From positions 1-35,819 of the forward strand of contig JANQJV010000333.1 in the NCBI GenBank assembly GCA_028281465.1: a stretch of DNA of 35,819 nucleotides. The letters run 5' to 3'. The position numbers and the translations under genes were made by a program. Origin of the DNA: Azospirillaceae bacterium (GTDB lineage: Bacteria > Pseudomonadota > Alphaproteobacteria > Azospirillales > Azospirillaceae). The notes beneath the pieces were generated by a model. It had not been told where the DNA came from. It did not search any database and worked only from the letters and a program-made list of their open reading frames with translations. Positions 26,497 to 35,814 of this stretch are shown here, one piece after another (position 1 is the stretch's first letter; every line of letters starts with the position of its first letter).

Positions 26497-27693
26497 ATGA
26501 CGATCCTGCCTTGGAAAAAAGCGAGACTCATGGTGCCAGACAATGTAGCCAAAGCAGAGCGCGCGCTCACCATCGTCATGGCCATGCCGCACCCACAAGG
26601 CAAAGGTGGTATGCCCAAGCATTTGCCTGATCTCGCGGCAGGTTTGAGCGAACGGGGACATGTGGTGGTGCAGTTCACCTACAATCGCGGCGATATCCAA
26701 ACCAAGAGTATGTTATTCAGGCTGTGGAACACCCTGCGCAGTGCGAGTTTACTTCTCTATCATTCGTTGCGGGTCCGTCCGGATATCGTTCACATCAATT
26801 CAGCGTATGACCGGAATGCGCTTGTTCGAGATATTTTTGTTATTGGGCTTTTTCGGATCATCTTTTGGAAAACGGGATTATTCTTGAAATTCCACGGGTC
26901 TGACGCCCGATTCTTGTTTGAGAGTGGGCGGGTTTGGGTGTGGACAACGGCATGTATGTTATCGGCGGTCGATAAGATTGGTGTTTTGTCTCAAGAGGAA
27001 GCGGCCAATTTCTGTCGTGCTCATCCGCGATCGCAGGCGAAAGTGACGGTCGTGAAGAATGTGGTGAATGCACGAGCATTCCAGATTGGCGATCGCAGTC
27101 TTCGGCGCCAATACGGTATCGACGATGCAAGTCCAGTCTACCTTTTCATTGCGCGGTTCATTCCGGGAAAGGGTGGGCGAGATGTGTTGCGGGCGTTCCC
27201 TCTGGTCCGTAAAGAAATTCCAACTGCCCGGCTATGGATGGTCGGCGATGGTCCATTGATGTTGGAGTACCGTCAGATTGTCACCGATATGGAAATTGGC
27301 GATGAGGTGAGGTTTTTCGGTTATGTCCGTCCTGATCAAACGCCTTCCTTTTATGCGAGCGCGGATGCGTTGGTCTTTCCGACGGTGACGGAAGGTTTCG
27401 CGATGAGCCTGTTTCAAGCCGCCGCATCCGGTCTTCCCATTCTCACGACGCCGATCCGGGCTGCGCTCGACTATTTTAAAGACGGAGAGCCAGCGCTATG
27501 GATCAAACGTGGCGACATCGACGGCCTGGCACGCACCATGATAACGGTCTGGCAGGATGAACCGGTCCGCAAGCGGGCGTCCGCTGCGGGGCCGCGCGTC
27601 GTTGCCCAGTTCAGCCGGGCGGCGGTCGCCCATGACTATGAAGCGATTCTGAGAGACATCGTCCGCCGCCGGGCTGGTGGTCGCGCGGCTTAA
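26497..27693 (+). CDS. GT4 family glycosyltransferase
   Basis: Retaining GT-B glycosyltransferase of 398 residues that adds a sugar from a nucleotide donor to a growing lipid-linked glycan at the cytoplasmic membrane. The N-terminal half has a Gly-rich acceptor-side loop (QGKGGMPKHLPDLAAGL) and a hydrophobic FIVIGLFRIIFWKTG stretch likely to touch the membrane. FHGSD, then the donor half with FIARFIPGKGG, MVGDGP, FFGYV and TEGFAMSLFQAAASGLP follow. In the last motif the usual second Glu of E-x7-E is Gln. The start is uncertain: ATG 26497 or 26530, neither with a good ribosome site. Converges on the O-antigen ligase gene with 39 bases between. Confidence 0.88.
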   Translation: MTILPWKKARLMVPDNVAKAERALTIVMAMPHPQGKGGMPKHLPDLAAGLSERGHVVVQFTYNRGDIQTKSMLFRLWNTLRSASLLLYHSLRVRPDIVHINSAYDRNALVRDIFVIGLFRIIFWKTGLFLKFHGSDARFLFESGRVWVWTTACMLSAVDKIGVLSQEEAANFCRAHPRSQAKVTVVKNVVNARAFQIGDRSLRRQYGIDDASPVYLFIARFIPGKGGRDVLRAFPLVRKEIPTARLWMVGDGPLMLEYRQIVTDMEIGDEVRFFGYVRPDQTPSFYASADALVFPTVTEGFAMSLFQAAASGLPILTTPIRAALDYFKDGEPALWIKRGDIDGLARTMITVWQDEPVRKRASAAGPRVVAQFSRAAVAHDYEAILRDIVRRRAGGRAA

Positions 27694-27732
27694 AGGGCGC
27701 GTTGAAAAGGAGGATGCATGGTGCCGTTTGTC

Positions 27733-29130
27733 TCAGTGATTGGGGATGGGGTTGGCGTTGGGTGAGTTGGAGCGTCGGTGGCTAGGCCAGGCCTGTGCAT
27801 AGCAAAGGCCGATCAGCATGGCGTAGGTAACGGCGATGCCCTCGATCTGCAGCGTGAAATCGATGAGCGACTGGGTTGCCACCAACACGGTTGCGGACAA
27901 CCCAAGGGCGCCGAATTCTCGACGTCGCCGGCGAATTACCAGGGCCCGGGCGCACGCGCCTCCCATCCACGCAATGGCGGCAAACAGCGCCAGAGCCGCC
28001 GGAATTCCCAGCTCCATCATGTTCTCAAGGTAGGTGCTGTGCGCCATGTCCCAATCGGCCAAGGGCGCGCCTTCGGTTCTAAAGGCTCTGAAGCTGAGAT
28101 CAAAAGTCCCAAATCCAAAACCGAGGATCGGCGCTGTTCCGATCGCCGCCATCACCCGTTCGTAGATGTACAGGCGTGTTTGGTCGGAGAACCCGGTTTC
28201 GTCAATGATCCGCTCGGCCAGACGCTCGCCGCCACTGAGAGCGGCCCAGATCACGATGAGCATCAATGGGCCAGCGACGAACATCGCGGTTCTACGCCGG
28301 ATGACCCGGGCTGCGACCAAGGCAGCCAAGAGGACCATGAGGGACAGAATCGTACAGGCGATCCCGCCGCGGGAATTGGTGAGAATGAGGGCTGTGGCCG
28401 AGAATGCAACGCCGAGCAGAGGCAACCAGACCGTCTTCAGGACGGCTCCGATCGCCCGGTGCCAGCGATGGTGATGGAGCGCATCGTCTAAGGCCGTTGC
28501 CGCCACCGTGACGGAGGCCAGTATGGCGAATCCCATGTAAGCGGCCTGCGAGCTGCGCGCGACAAACGTGCCGGTGGCGTCACGCAGGAAGGCCCACTTC
28601 TGCAGCCAGAGGATGGTCTGGGAGCCGGACAGGAATGCGGCAATCGCGTACGCCGCATACACCGTGGTCACGAACACGAAGGCCTTTAGTGCCAGGATTG
28701 CGCGGTCTTTGTCCTGGCAGAAACGATAGGCCAGCCAGCCGACGCCACCATACGCGGTCACGTTGACGGCGGCGGTTTGAGTACTCCAGGGATCAAGCGA
28801 GATCGTGGCGATCAGCGTCCGGCCCATGGCCAGTCCTGCGTCGACCCAGAGTGGATGAGCAAACTCGCCGGGGAGATTTTCAAGCGTCTGCACGTGTATC
28901 CAGGCCAATGTTGCGGCCAGCAGGCTCAAGGGAACCGCGGCGCGGCGCAGACAGGTGCGATACTGTCGATCCGAAAATGCGGCCGTGATACCCTCCAAAA
29001 TAAGGATGAGTCCCACCAATGTGGCGAGCAGTGACGAGGACCATGGCCGGTGTGAACCGAGAGGAAGCGGTGCAAGGAAAACGACCACAAGAAACGCAAG
29101 AAACAAAATCTGGCGAACTAGTAACGTCAT
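27733..29130 (-). CDS. O-antigen ligase / polymerase (Wzy_C domain) membrane protein
   Basis: A 465-residue polytopic inner-membrane protein with roughly eleven hydrophobic segments. The central LTNSRGGI motif and the following periplasmic loop with GFGFGTFDLSFRAF, AHSTYLENMMELG are typical of the Wzy_C/WaaL family that polymerises or ligates glycans on the outer face of the membrane. The start is set at ATG 29130, which forms an ATGA overlap with the stop of the upstream gene and has AGGAA at good distance. Polymerase and ligase cannot be told apart by motifs. The C-terminal tail is polar and short. Confidence 0.86.
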   Translation of the reverse strand: MTLLVRQILFLAFLVVVFLAPLPLGSHRPWSSSLLATLVGLILILEGITAAFSDRQYRTCLRRAAVPLSLLAATLAWIHVQTLENLPGEFAHPLWVDAGLAMGRTLIATISLDPWSTQTAAVNVTAYGGVGWLAYRFCQDKDRAILALKAFVFVTTVYAAYAIAAFLSGSQTILWLQKWAFLRDATGTFVARSSQAAYMGFAILASVTVAATALDDALHHHRWHRAIGAVLKTVWLPLLGVAFSATALILTNSRGGIACTILSLMVLLAALVAARVIRRRTAMFVAGPLMLIVIWAALSGGERLAERIIDETGFSDQTRLYIYERVMAAIGTAPILGFGFGTFDLSFRAFRTEGAPLADWDMAHSTYLENMMELGIPAALALFAAIAWMGGACARALVIRRRRREFGALGLSATVLVATQSLIDFTLQIEGIAVTYAMLIGLCYAQAWPSHRRSNSPNANPIPNH

Positions 29131-29795
29131 TTCCTGACCACTTGTTCCATCTCGATCCATATCAGCGCGACTCCACCGGCCGCCGTCGGATACTCGAACT
29201 GGCCCCATGCATCACGCTGCTCTTTCAGCCGCAAGGGAACGTAGCGAGGCATCCTCAGGGCTTCGGCAGCGCTGGGGTCTGGGCTCAACCGGCCGAATAC
29301 GGAGTCGGAAACCGTGTTCCAAATCCCGGCCGACTCGTCGGCCTCGGCTCCAGCACTGCGTTCCGTTGACTGACCTGTCGATCGTTGATCCATCGAAGTC
29401 GACTCTTGGTCTTCTTCGGACGTTCGAACCGCCAGTTCATCCACTCTATCGGTAAGCCGAAACGCAACGCCATTCAACGTCAATTCGGCCAGGCGCCAGC
29501 AGGTATTATCATCGCGAGCCTCGCAAATTGAGTCAATTTCACCAAAAAAGGGTACAGAACCTGTTTCAGTCTGCATCATTCCTTGAATAATGAATCGGTC
29601 GGATCTGATTTCTCCACCAACAATGAGCATGTCGACTTCATCCGCTCGGCCGGTTGCGTCTTCGATCAAAGTCATAACGATGGATTGGGCCGGCGGTGCT
29701 GGTGGCGGTGGTCTGGACGAGGCCATGTAAAGCCCGATGCCGCTTGCAATGACCGCAAAGCCTGCCAAACCAACAATTATGAAAGAGAGTCTCAT
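29127..29795 (-). CDS. Membrane-anchored protein of unknown function, coupled to the O-antigen ligase/polymerase
   Basis: I do not recognise this 222-residue protein. An N-terminal hydrophobic anchor (about 4-25) is followed by a Pro-rich spacer (28-36), a compact segment with two Cys in ICEARDDNTCW that may form a disulfide, an acidic, Ser/Thr/Gln-rich and probably disordered stretch (about 125-155), and a final folded part ending IWIEMEQVVRK. Topology suggests most of it lies in the periplasm. Its stop overlaps the next start (ATGA), so the two are translated together, and a role in assembly or control of the Wzy_C protein is a reasonable guess only. Confidence 0.7.
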   Translation of the reverse strand: MRLSFIIVGLAGFAVIASGIGLYMASSRPPPPAPPAQSIVMTLIEDATGRADEVDMLIVGGEIRSDRFIIQGMMQTETGSVPFFGEIDSICEARDDNTCWRLAELTLNGVAFRLTDRVDELAVRTSEEDQESTSMDQRSTGQSTERSAGAEADESAGIWNTVSDSVFGRLSPDPSAAEALRMPRYVPLRLKEQRDAWGQFEYPTAAGGVALIWIEMEQVVRK

Positions 29796-30436
29796 GATTG
29801 ATACCTTGTTCCTCAGCGTGACAGTCGGTTATGAGCTCGGGCCCATCAGGCTCGATTGGATGGCCAAAGACTCGCAAGTCCAGCTTGACTCTCTCACACC
29901 GGATTCGACCTGCCCGTGTGTTCCGGCCCCTCAGGGCAGGAAGACCGCGTAGCGTAATGTTGCGTAACGAGCAAGCAGTTTGGGGTGCTTAGCCCGGCCG
30001 AGATGGCGGACCTCTGCACCAGGGCCGTGGTGCGAGCAACCGGATACGACGATCGTCAAGTTTCCGTCCGCAGGAGGCAGAATGTACCGGATTGGGCGGA
30101 GGCGCGCGGTGAAGCGAGCGCGCAGGTGCCATTCGGTGGTCCTCAACGCGAACCCAGTACAGGGGGGCATCAGGGAGAATAGAACGTCTGGCCAATTGGC
30201 TCATTGGTGTAAGGTTCACCCCAAACCAGATCGCGAATCAGTAAGTCGTTTGTTGGTCACGGCAAAGGGCGCCATTGCTGGTGGGATGGTGGCTCATCGC
30301 GCACGATGGGAGTCGCGCCGAATTGATCCAATGAGCATATACTACAGCCAGTGCCACCTGGCGAGCTTTCTAACCCGTACCATGCAGGAGATTCAATCAG
30401 GTGGTGGGTTCCGGCTCGGTTTTTCAACCCCAGGTT
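29796..30436. other. No gene recognised; edge of the insertion-sequence graveyard
   Basis: About 640 bases without a supportable gene. Short frames on both strands overlap one another and have no domain features. The part nearest 29796 probably carries the promoter of the minus-strand operon; the part nearest 30436 is likely decayed DNA behind the IS1380 fragment. Confidence 0.45.
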
Positions 30437-31012
30437 TTAGTTCTGCGGCGTTGGATTGGTTATGGCGTCCTCTGGCCGGCTCGATCGGCCTTTCGGCGGT
30501 AGAACGGGCATGCCTCTTGGTTCGGCGCCGACGGACGGGCCGGTCCCCATCTCGGTGCCTCGCGTTGGGGCGCAGGCGCTGCCGTTGGCGAAGCGCGGTC
30601 GATGGGGCGATGTGGCCAGGCGCAGGAGCGTCGTGCGCGACGGCCGGTTTTCCGGCCGCGACACCGTGGACGGCGAGCAAGGTTCAGCTCCTTCAATCGG
30701 TTGCCGCTCCGCCGCCATCTTGAACACGGGATCGATCCGAAGCCGGTTGCAATCGTTGCCGTCCTCGTAACCGGCAGCGATCGTCATCACTCGAAATCGA
30801 ATGATCTCGTCCAGCCTATGGTCGCACCGCATCGGGATACGCCACTCCAGAATGCAATCGGTGAGCATCTTGGAAAGGCCCCATCGGTTTTCGACCTCGC
30901 GCAAGAGCAGCAAGCCCGCGTCCGACGACAGTCGGCCGCCATCGAACCGGGCGTCCATCCGCTGATCGCCGAGGGGTGACAGACCAGGGCGTGTGGGTGT
31001 GGAGTCAATCAT
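30437..31012 (-). pseudogene. IS1380-like transposase, N-terminal fragment
   Basis: The first about 133 residues match IS1380-family (DDE group 1) transposases: FDGGRLSSDAGLLLLREVE, the DHRLDEIIRFRVMTIAAGYED segment, DPVFKMA and SRPENRPSRTTLLRLA. From about base 30613 downward the frame continues but no longer resembles the family, and the catalytic DDE residues further on are missing. A complete transposase has more than 400 residues, so this is a dead remnant. I could not define terminal repeats. Confidence 0.8.
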
Positions 31013-31326
31013 GGCGGGTGGGACTCCTCGAAAACCGCAATATCTTGTTTGGCACCAAAGTACGTCTGGTTCTCAACGGAGTGCGCCACACCCGCCTGCT
31101 CCCGTGCATAATCCGGGCTAAGCGCGGCTTAGACACGGGGCACGACGCGCTCCCAGCCGCTTCCAGAGCGTCTTGAGGCGCTGTCGCCGCATTGAGCGTT
31201 CTTTGTTCACGCGATCGGCGCTTCATGCCAGCACGCAAACTTCGTTATCTTTTCCAGCAACGTAACGTCGACTCGCGCGCGGACATGTTAGTGTCCCCTG
31301 ACGTGGTGTAGGAGGCTTGGTCAGAG

Positions 31327-31393
31327 CTGTGGGTAACCGGACCGCTCCCGGGACCGCTCCGAGTCAGGCGGGAGGGGGTCCGGTTATCCACAG
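31327..31393. repeat. Inverted repeat carrying two DnaA-box-like sequences
   Basis: Arms at 31327-31350 and 31369-31393 pair almost completely (starting CTGTGGGTAACCGGACC against GGTCCGGTTATCCACAG). The right arm contains TTATCCACA (31384-31392), a perfect DnaA-box consensus; the left arm holds the inverted near-match TGTGGGTAA (31328-31336). It lies just beyond the istB remnant, so it may be a terminal or subterminal part of that element instead of a replication signal. Confidence 0.55.
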
Positions 31394-31479
31394 CGGGCGG
31401 TCATCGCCGATCTTCGCGGAGAGTTCAGTCGCCAAACTGGAACGTCGATCTCGGAGAGCACAGCGATGACCGATGGTCG

Positions 31480-31605
31480 AAGGTGGCAAAGCTCTCGCGG
31501 GCCGGGCCGCCGGCCAGCCTTTCCGGTTGGCGGTGCCTGCCGTCCGGCGTCGATCGCGGACAATGCTGGGGAGGCGCAGAGTCTTCAGCAGGTCGGGGAC
31601 TCTCC
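31480..31605 (-). pseudogene. istB: IS21-like istB (helper ATPase), N-terminal scrap
   Basis: Reading the minus strand from 31593 gives LLKTLRLPSIVRD, then GTANRKGWPAAR, which match the N-terminus of IS21-family IstB (LLKxLRLPTI...A..REGWPAARFL). It follows directly after the istA remnant in the expected istA-istB order. The Walker motifs and the remaining about 200 residues are missing. Non-functional. Confidence 0.65.
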
Positions 31606-31612
31606 ATCGGGA

Positions 31613-32850
31613 TCATGACGGCGCCTCCACCGACGGCATGGTGATTACGGTCAAGCCCGGCGGCAGAGCGTCGTAGTCGGCCAAGGCGAGGACCGGCACG
31701 ACAACATGGTCGACACGCTCAGGTTTGGCGGCAAACTGCCGGTGCCGGGCTTCCAGTTCGGGCAGCGCGCCGTTGTCCAGGAGCCGGTCGAGTTCCTCGG
31801 CGCGTGCCGCATCGCACGCGCCTTGGGCCGCAAGGTCGAGGAAGCCGACCATGACCTTGCTGGCCTGCTGTTCCGACAGAGCCTCATCCAGAACCTGCCA
31901 GGCACCGATAGGCCGGCCGTGGGAACACGGCCTCGCAACAGGCCAGGTTGCGGAATCCGCGCTTGCCGACGGCGTGCACGCAGGTGGTTTTCGGCACGTG
32001 GGTATCACCGAGCCAGGCCTCCAGGCGGTCGTCGTAAAGATGGACACGCGGCCGATGACCAATGAGCTGCGACGGTATGCTCTCGGTGACCTTCTTCACG
32101 GTGATCTTGGCGTTGCGGGTGACGACGACGGTGGTCTCCGTGAAGTCCGTGGTGGGCCGATGCGGCATCGGTGCCAAGGCGGCCCGTTCGATCTGCGCCT
32201 CGGATTTGCGGTGCTCGTTGTGCCGGGGCACGGTGGCGGCCACGAAGGCTTTGTCGGCATCAGGCGTCTCAACGTCGCGGCCGCCGCGACGTCCAAGGGC
32301 TTGGTCGAGCCGCCGTTTCAGGTGGCCACGGCCGTGAAGTTCTCGCCGGCGAGCACCACCTCGGCATGCTCCCAGCCGCTGCAAGCAAGCCGGAAACGGA
32401 ACAGGCGATGTGGAACAGCGGCACCGGCAATCGTCACGGCCAGATCGTTGGTCGCGGCGCAGTCCGACAAGCCGCGCTGACCAGGCTGTCAGACCTGGGG
32501 AAAGAACACGTCCTGCTCGGGGCGGCGCTCGGCATTCCACCGGTGCATGCAGCGCGCCGGGGTTCGTCGCAGACTGTCGGGAAACCGGTTCGGGCCAATC
32601 CGATCCAAAGGTCCTCAAACACCGCGACGGGCTTCACGCCGGACGTGGCCTGGAGCATCGGCACGATGGTCTCGTCCCGCCGGTCTTCAAGCGGCTCCGT
32701 CCGGGGGTGCCAATGCCGCGGCCGTTTGGTGCCAGACGGCCGTGTCGGGTCGCCATCGATGTTGTGCCCGGTGCGTTCGCTGACGGGACGCCCTGGTTCA
32801 GCGCCGAAACCGACCGTGTCGTCAATGCGGGCCATCGGTATGACCCATAA
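31613..32850 (-). pseudogene. istA: IS21-like istA transposase, decayed by frameshifts
   Basis: Successive minus-strand frames together rebuild an IstA protein of the IS408/IS1162-like kind. The pieces in order are ETIVPMLQATSGVKPVAVFEDL near 32700, WNAERRPEQDVFFPQV near 32520, QPGQRGLSD to RLACSGWEHAEVVLAGENF (32480-32350), RRTTDFTETTVVVT-like and IPSQLIGHRPRVHLYDDR near 32050, VGKRGFRNLACCEAVFPRPAYR near 31900, and WQVLDEALSEQQASKVMVGFL through YDALPPG to 31650. At least three frameshifts and an in-frame stop break it. The order of pieces matches the family, so this is one gene eroded in place. Not functional. Confidence 0.8.
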
Positions 32851-33193
32851 CCATCCGAAAGATGGGCCCGAAATCGTAGTCATGCATAGCGCACCGTGTC
32901 CCTTGACTTGTGCCTGTTGCGTATGTAGCCTATGCGAGTATGGAGGTTTTCTGGTCCTTGCCACCGCAAAATATAGTCGTACGGCACTCTCTAAACGCCA
33001 ATCTTGGTACTGAAATCAATGCTTTAGGAGAATTCGGTCCGAGAAGTTCCGCCCAATCGCCATTACACCAGTACTGCGAACCACTGACCATCTGACCGAC
33101 CCGGTAAGCAATTACCCTACCTCGACCAAAAAAAGCCATGACCGCCAAACAGTCGTTTGACGCGCCGGCCTACCACTGGACAAAGGAGTGTTC
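32851..33193. other. No gene recognised; upstream region of the glycosyl-1-phosphate transferase gene
   Basis: It spans the presumed outer end of the IS21 remnant and the leader of the next gene. GC drops sharply near 32880. A phrase GTGTCCCTTGACTTGTG (32908-32924) resembles GTGTCCCCTGACGTGGTG at the far side of the remnant (31291-31308), but both are in the same orientation, so they are not terminal inverted repeats. The promoter of the 33194 gene should lie here. Confidence 0.4.
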
Positions 33194-34741
33194 GTGGATT
33201 TACGGGCTTGCCTCAGGGAGGATAGGGCTCTACTACATGTCCCGACGCTCGGAATTGAAGAAGGAGAGGATAAGGTGCATGGCAATGTATCTGAACCTGG
33301 GCCACGAGTAGCTTTGAATTTACAGAAGCGAAAATCGTCGAATCATCGAGGCCATATACGCGCACTGCGATTGATAATTGATAGCTTGCCACTTATTGAT
33401 GGAGTGGTGGTTTTTTCTTCGGCTATTCTAGCGGAAATCATCTACAAGAGCTTGGTTCTTAGCTCGCTGGTTGATTGGGGTCAGATTGTTGGATTGGCAG
33501 GTCTCGGTGCTATTTTGGCCGTGATGATTTTCCAGTTCTTAGGCACTTACTCCGAAGCGTCATTCTTGGGACGGATCCGAGATGTCCGCCGAGTCATTTG
33601 GGGATGGATTGCTGTTTTTGGTGTTCTAGTCGGAATCGGTTTTCTAACCAAGACATCAGCCGAGTTTTCACGTGGCGTCAGCATATTGTGGCTTTTTATT
33701 GCCGCGTTTGGATTGGTAGGCGTCCGGCTTTCCGGGCAGCAATTTCTGAATGCATTGACCCGCGGCCAGATATCGGTCCGTCGACTCGTTTTGGTGGGAA
33801 TCCCCGATGAGTTTCAGAGATTCAAAAACCAGATCATCCAATTGCATCCTGAAGTGTCAGTTGATGCTGAATTCGATGTTGGCAAAAGGGTTGACGGAAC
33901 AACTGATTCGATGAAAGAAGTTGCAGAGAGAGTTATTCAGTTTTCTCGACACAATCAGGTAGATGAAATTCTCATTATCTCGGGCTTCTCTGAGGTAAAC
34001 GAAGTTAGGCTGCTGGTCGATGAATTGGCCGTCCTTCCGGTTTTGTGCCGGATTGCACTGCCTAGTCTCCAGGTTCATTCACGGAATGTGAGAGTTGAAA
34101 TCTTGGAAGGGTCTCCAGTACTAACCGTTCTGACGCCACCGTTAGGAGACTGGGGCTGGCTCGCAAAGCTGATCGAAGACCGCTTGCTGGGACTCTTTTT
34201 CCTCGCGGCGCTCGCGCTTCCGATGCTTTGCATTGCCATCGCGATCAAGCTCGACAGTCCTGGGCGGGTTTTGTTCCGCCAGCGCCGCCATGGCTTCAAC
34301 AACGAAATAATTCAGGTGTTGAAGTTTCGAACCATGACTGTTTGGGAAGACGGTGCCATCGTTTCACAGGCCACGCGTCATGACCCTCGTGTCACACGCG
34401 TTGGACGATTTCTGCGCCGTTGGAGCCTGGATGAGCTACCGCAGCTTCTCAATGTCGTAAAGGGTGACATGTCTTTGGTCGGACCACGCCCCCATGCCGT
34501 GGCCCACAACGAGCATTACGATAAGGTCATCGCTCGCTATGCCGCCCGACACCGGGTGAAGCCAGGGATCACGGGGTTGGCACAAATTCGAGGTCTGCGC
34601 GGCGAAACGGATACGGCGGACAAGATGGTGGCGCGAACTGCCGCTGATATTGAGTACATGGAGACTTGGTCTATTTGGCGTGATTTGTGTATTCTGTTTA
34701 TGACAGTTCCGTCAGTTTTGTTTAATCGCAATGTCTATTGA
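33194..34741 (+). CDS. Polyprenyl-phosphate glycosyl-1-phosphate transferase (WcaJ/WbaP-like)
   Basis: Initiating enzyme of surface-glycan synthesis, 515 residues, which transfers a sugar-1-phosphate from a nucleotide sugar to undecaprenyl phosphate at the inner membrane. Four to five N-terminal membrane segments (about 60-185) are followed by a CoA-binding/NAD-like cytoplasmic domain (about 195-320), a further hydrophobic hairpin ([21 protein letters not shown]), and the catalytic bacterial sugar transferase domain with [20 protein letters not shown], the [22 protein letters not shown] block and the [13 protein letters not shown] end. AAGGAG at 33183-33188 points to the GTG at 33194 as start; an in-frame GTG at 33188 is too close. 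The N-terminal half is AT-richer than most of the window. It stands alone, flanked by transposase debris. Confidence 0.92.
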   Translation: MDLRACLREDRALLHVPTLGIEEGEDKVHGNVSEPGPRVALNLQKRKSSNHRGHIRALRLIIDSLPLIDGVVVFSSAILAEIIYKSLVLSSLVDWGQIVGLAGLGAILAVMIFQFLGTYSEASFLGRIRDVRRVIWGWIAVFGVLVGIGFLTKTSAEFSRGVSILWLFIAAFGLVGVRLSGQQFLNALTRGQISVRRLVLVGIPDEFQRFKNQIIQLHPEVSVDAEFDVGKRVDGTTDSMKEVAERVIQFSRHNQVDEILIISGFSEVNEVRLLVDELAVLPVLCRIALPSLQVHSRNVRVEILEGSPVLTVLTPPLGDWGWLAKLIEDRLLGLFFLAALALPMLCIAIAIKLDSPGRVLFRQRRHGFNNEIIQVLKFRTMTVWEDGAIVSQATRHDPRVTRVGRFLRRWSLDELPQLLNVVKGDMSLVGPRPHAVAHNEHYDKVIARYAARHRVKPGITGLAQIRGLRGETDTADKMVARTAADIEYMETWSIWRDLCILFMTVPSVLFNRNVY

Positions 34742-35269
34742 TTTCGCAACTCCTCACCTATCCGTTTTCGTAGTGACTAACCGTGCTGGTGTCGCGCCGT
34801 GCAGTGGCCAAGTGCCGTATCATTGGGAAGCTTCAGGGCGGCAAACAGCGGCGCCGTGTCATGACACATGTGGTCGCGGCTCGCCATCCCTATCTGGCTG
34901 CCCCTGATCTGTTCCGAGACCTATCTGGGTCCGCTCAACAGCCTGAGATCGGGTTCATTTTCATCAACTGACTGAGCCAATGCCCTATCGGCCAAATCAG
35001 TGCTTTTCAATATTCTGTTCTTTGGGCTGATGGAACGACGAATGCGAGACGAGTTTGCAACATGTAGGGTGTTTTTTCGGCTTGGTGACAAGATTCCGGT
35101 TCACAATCACGATACGGTCTGACTCTCTCCGGGGAAACTCGCCGGGGAAACTCGACTGAATTTCGACAGTTTGCGCATTCTCGGGATGCGGGATTGGCGG
35201 AAATGCTAGGCTGAACGTCAACAGTGAGTCTGGCGAATTTCTTTAATATCAACACCTTATTCGTAGGAA
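34742..35269. other. No gene recognised; AT-richer spacer
   Basis: A 62-codon open frame at 34783-34971 and several minus-strand frames have no domain features. At 35129-35154 a 13-base unit (CCGGGGAAACTCG) is repeated exactly in tandem twice. No clear terminator for the upstream gene was seen. Confidence 0.45.
35129..35154. repeat. Tandem duplication of a 13-base unit
   Basis: CCGGGGAAACTCG occurs at 35129-35141 and again at 35142-35154, exactly and without a gap. It is probably a replication-slippage duplication. Confidence 0.7.
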
Positions 35270-35274
35270 TAATG

Positions 35275-35690
35275 TCTTTAGCACCACAAGGGGGTGGCAG
35301 GGCGGAAGCCCTTGTTGCCGACCAGCGTCTTGTCACCCTGTTTCAGGCTCTCTCGCAGCTTTGCAACCACCTCGGCACGGACCGCGGCATCGCGCGTGCC
35401 GCCTCGGCCGGATTGCGGCACACAATGGAGCGGGTACGGCCGATCTTAAACCTCTTTGGCCTCAAGGACGGTCTCTGCGCTGTTGGCGCGCGGAACGCAC
35501 AGCGGCACATACATAGGGACCCGTCGTCGGCCAGGACGACGTCGCGGACCTCGGCCTGGCTGCGTTCGCGTACACCCGGAACATACGCCGGCTTGCGCTT
35601 TTCCAGAGCATCGAGCGTGGCCTGGCTGATCATGCCGCGGTCGGCGACCACACATACCCGGCGGACACCGAACCGCGTGCGTCATACCAA
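35275..35690 (-). pseudogene. IS1634-like transposase fragment with frameshifts
   Basis: Minus-strand frames give RFGVRRVCVVADRGMIS, QATLDALEKRK, GVRERSQAEVRDVVLADD, then after a frameshift VPLCVPRANSAETVLEAKEV, back to KIGRTRSIVCRNPAEAARA, and after another shift AEVVAKLRESLKQGDKTLVG followed by NKGFRPATP. The order and spacing match the second half of IS1634-type transposases, with the catalytic Asp in VVADRGMIS. The upstream half is replaced by hairpin repeats from 35731. Dead remnant. Confidence 0.75.
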
Positions 35691-35735
35691 CGGCCCGAAA
35701 CACTGACCGGTCGTCGGGCTGCCCTGTTTCGGAGC

Positions 35736-35814
35736 GCCGGCATGCTTGCCGGCTGGACCGCCGGCTTCCAGCCGGCCCGGACCCCGCCCAGCAGCCGGCC
35801 GCCAAGATGGCGGC
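35736..35814. repeat. Cluster of three short GC-rich hairpins
   Basis: Three stem-loops follow each other: GCCGGCA-TGCT-TGCCGGC (35736-35753), GCCGGC-TTCCA-GCCGGC (35760-35776) and GCCGCCA-AGA-TGGCGGC (35798-35814). The first two share a flanking GGA(G/C)CGCCGGC phrase and are two versions of one unit. The cluster reaches the window edge and may continue. It resembles REP-like palindromic clusters scattered in many genomes. Confidence 0.75.

Noticed and set aside
31291..32924. Similar GTGTCCC-TGAC phrases on both sides of the IS21 remnant as terminal repeats
   Set aside because: They are in the same orientation, not inverted, and only partly similar, so they do not define the element's ends.
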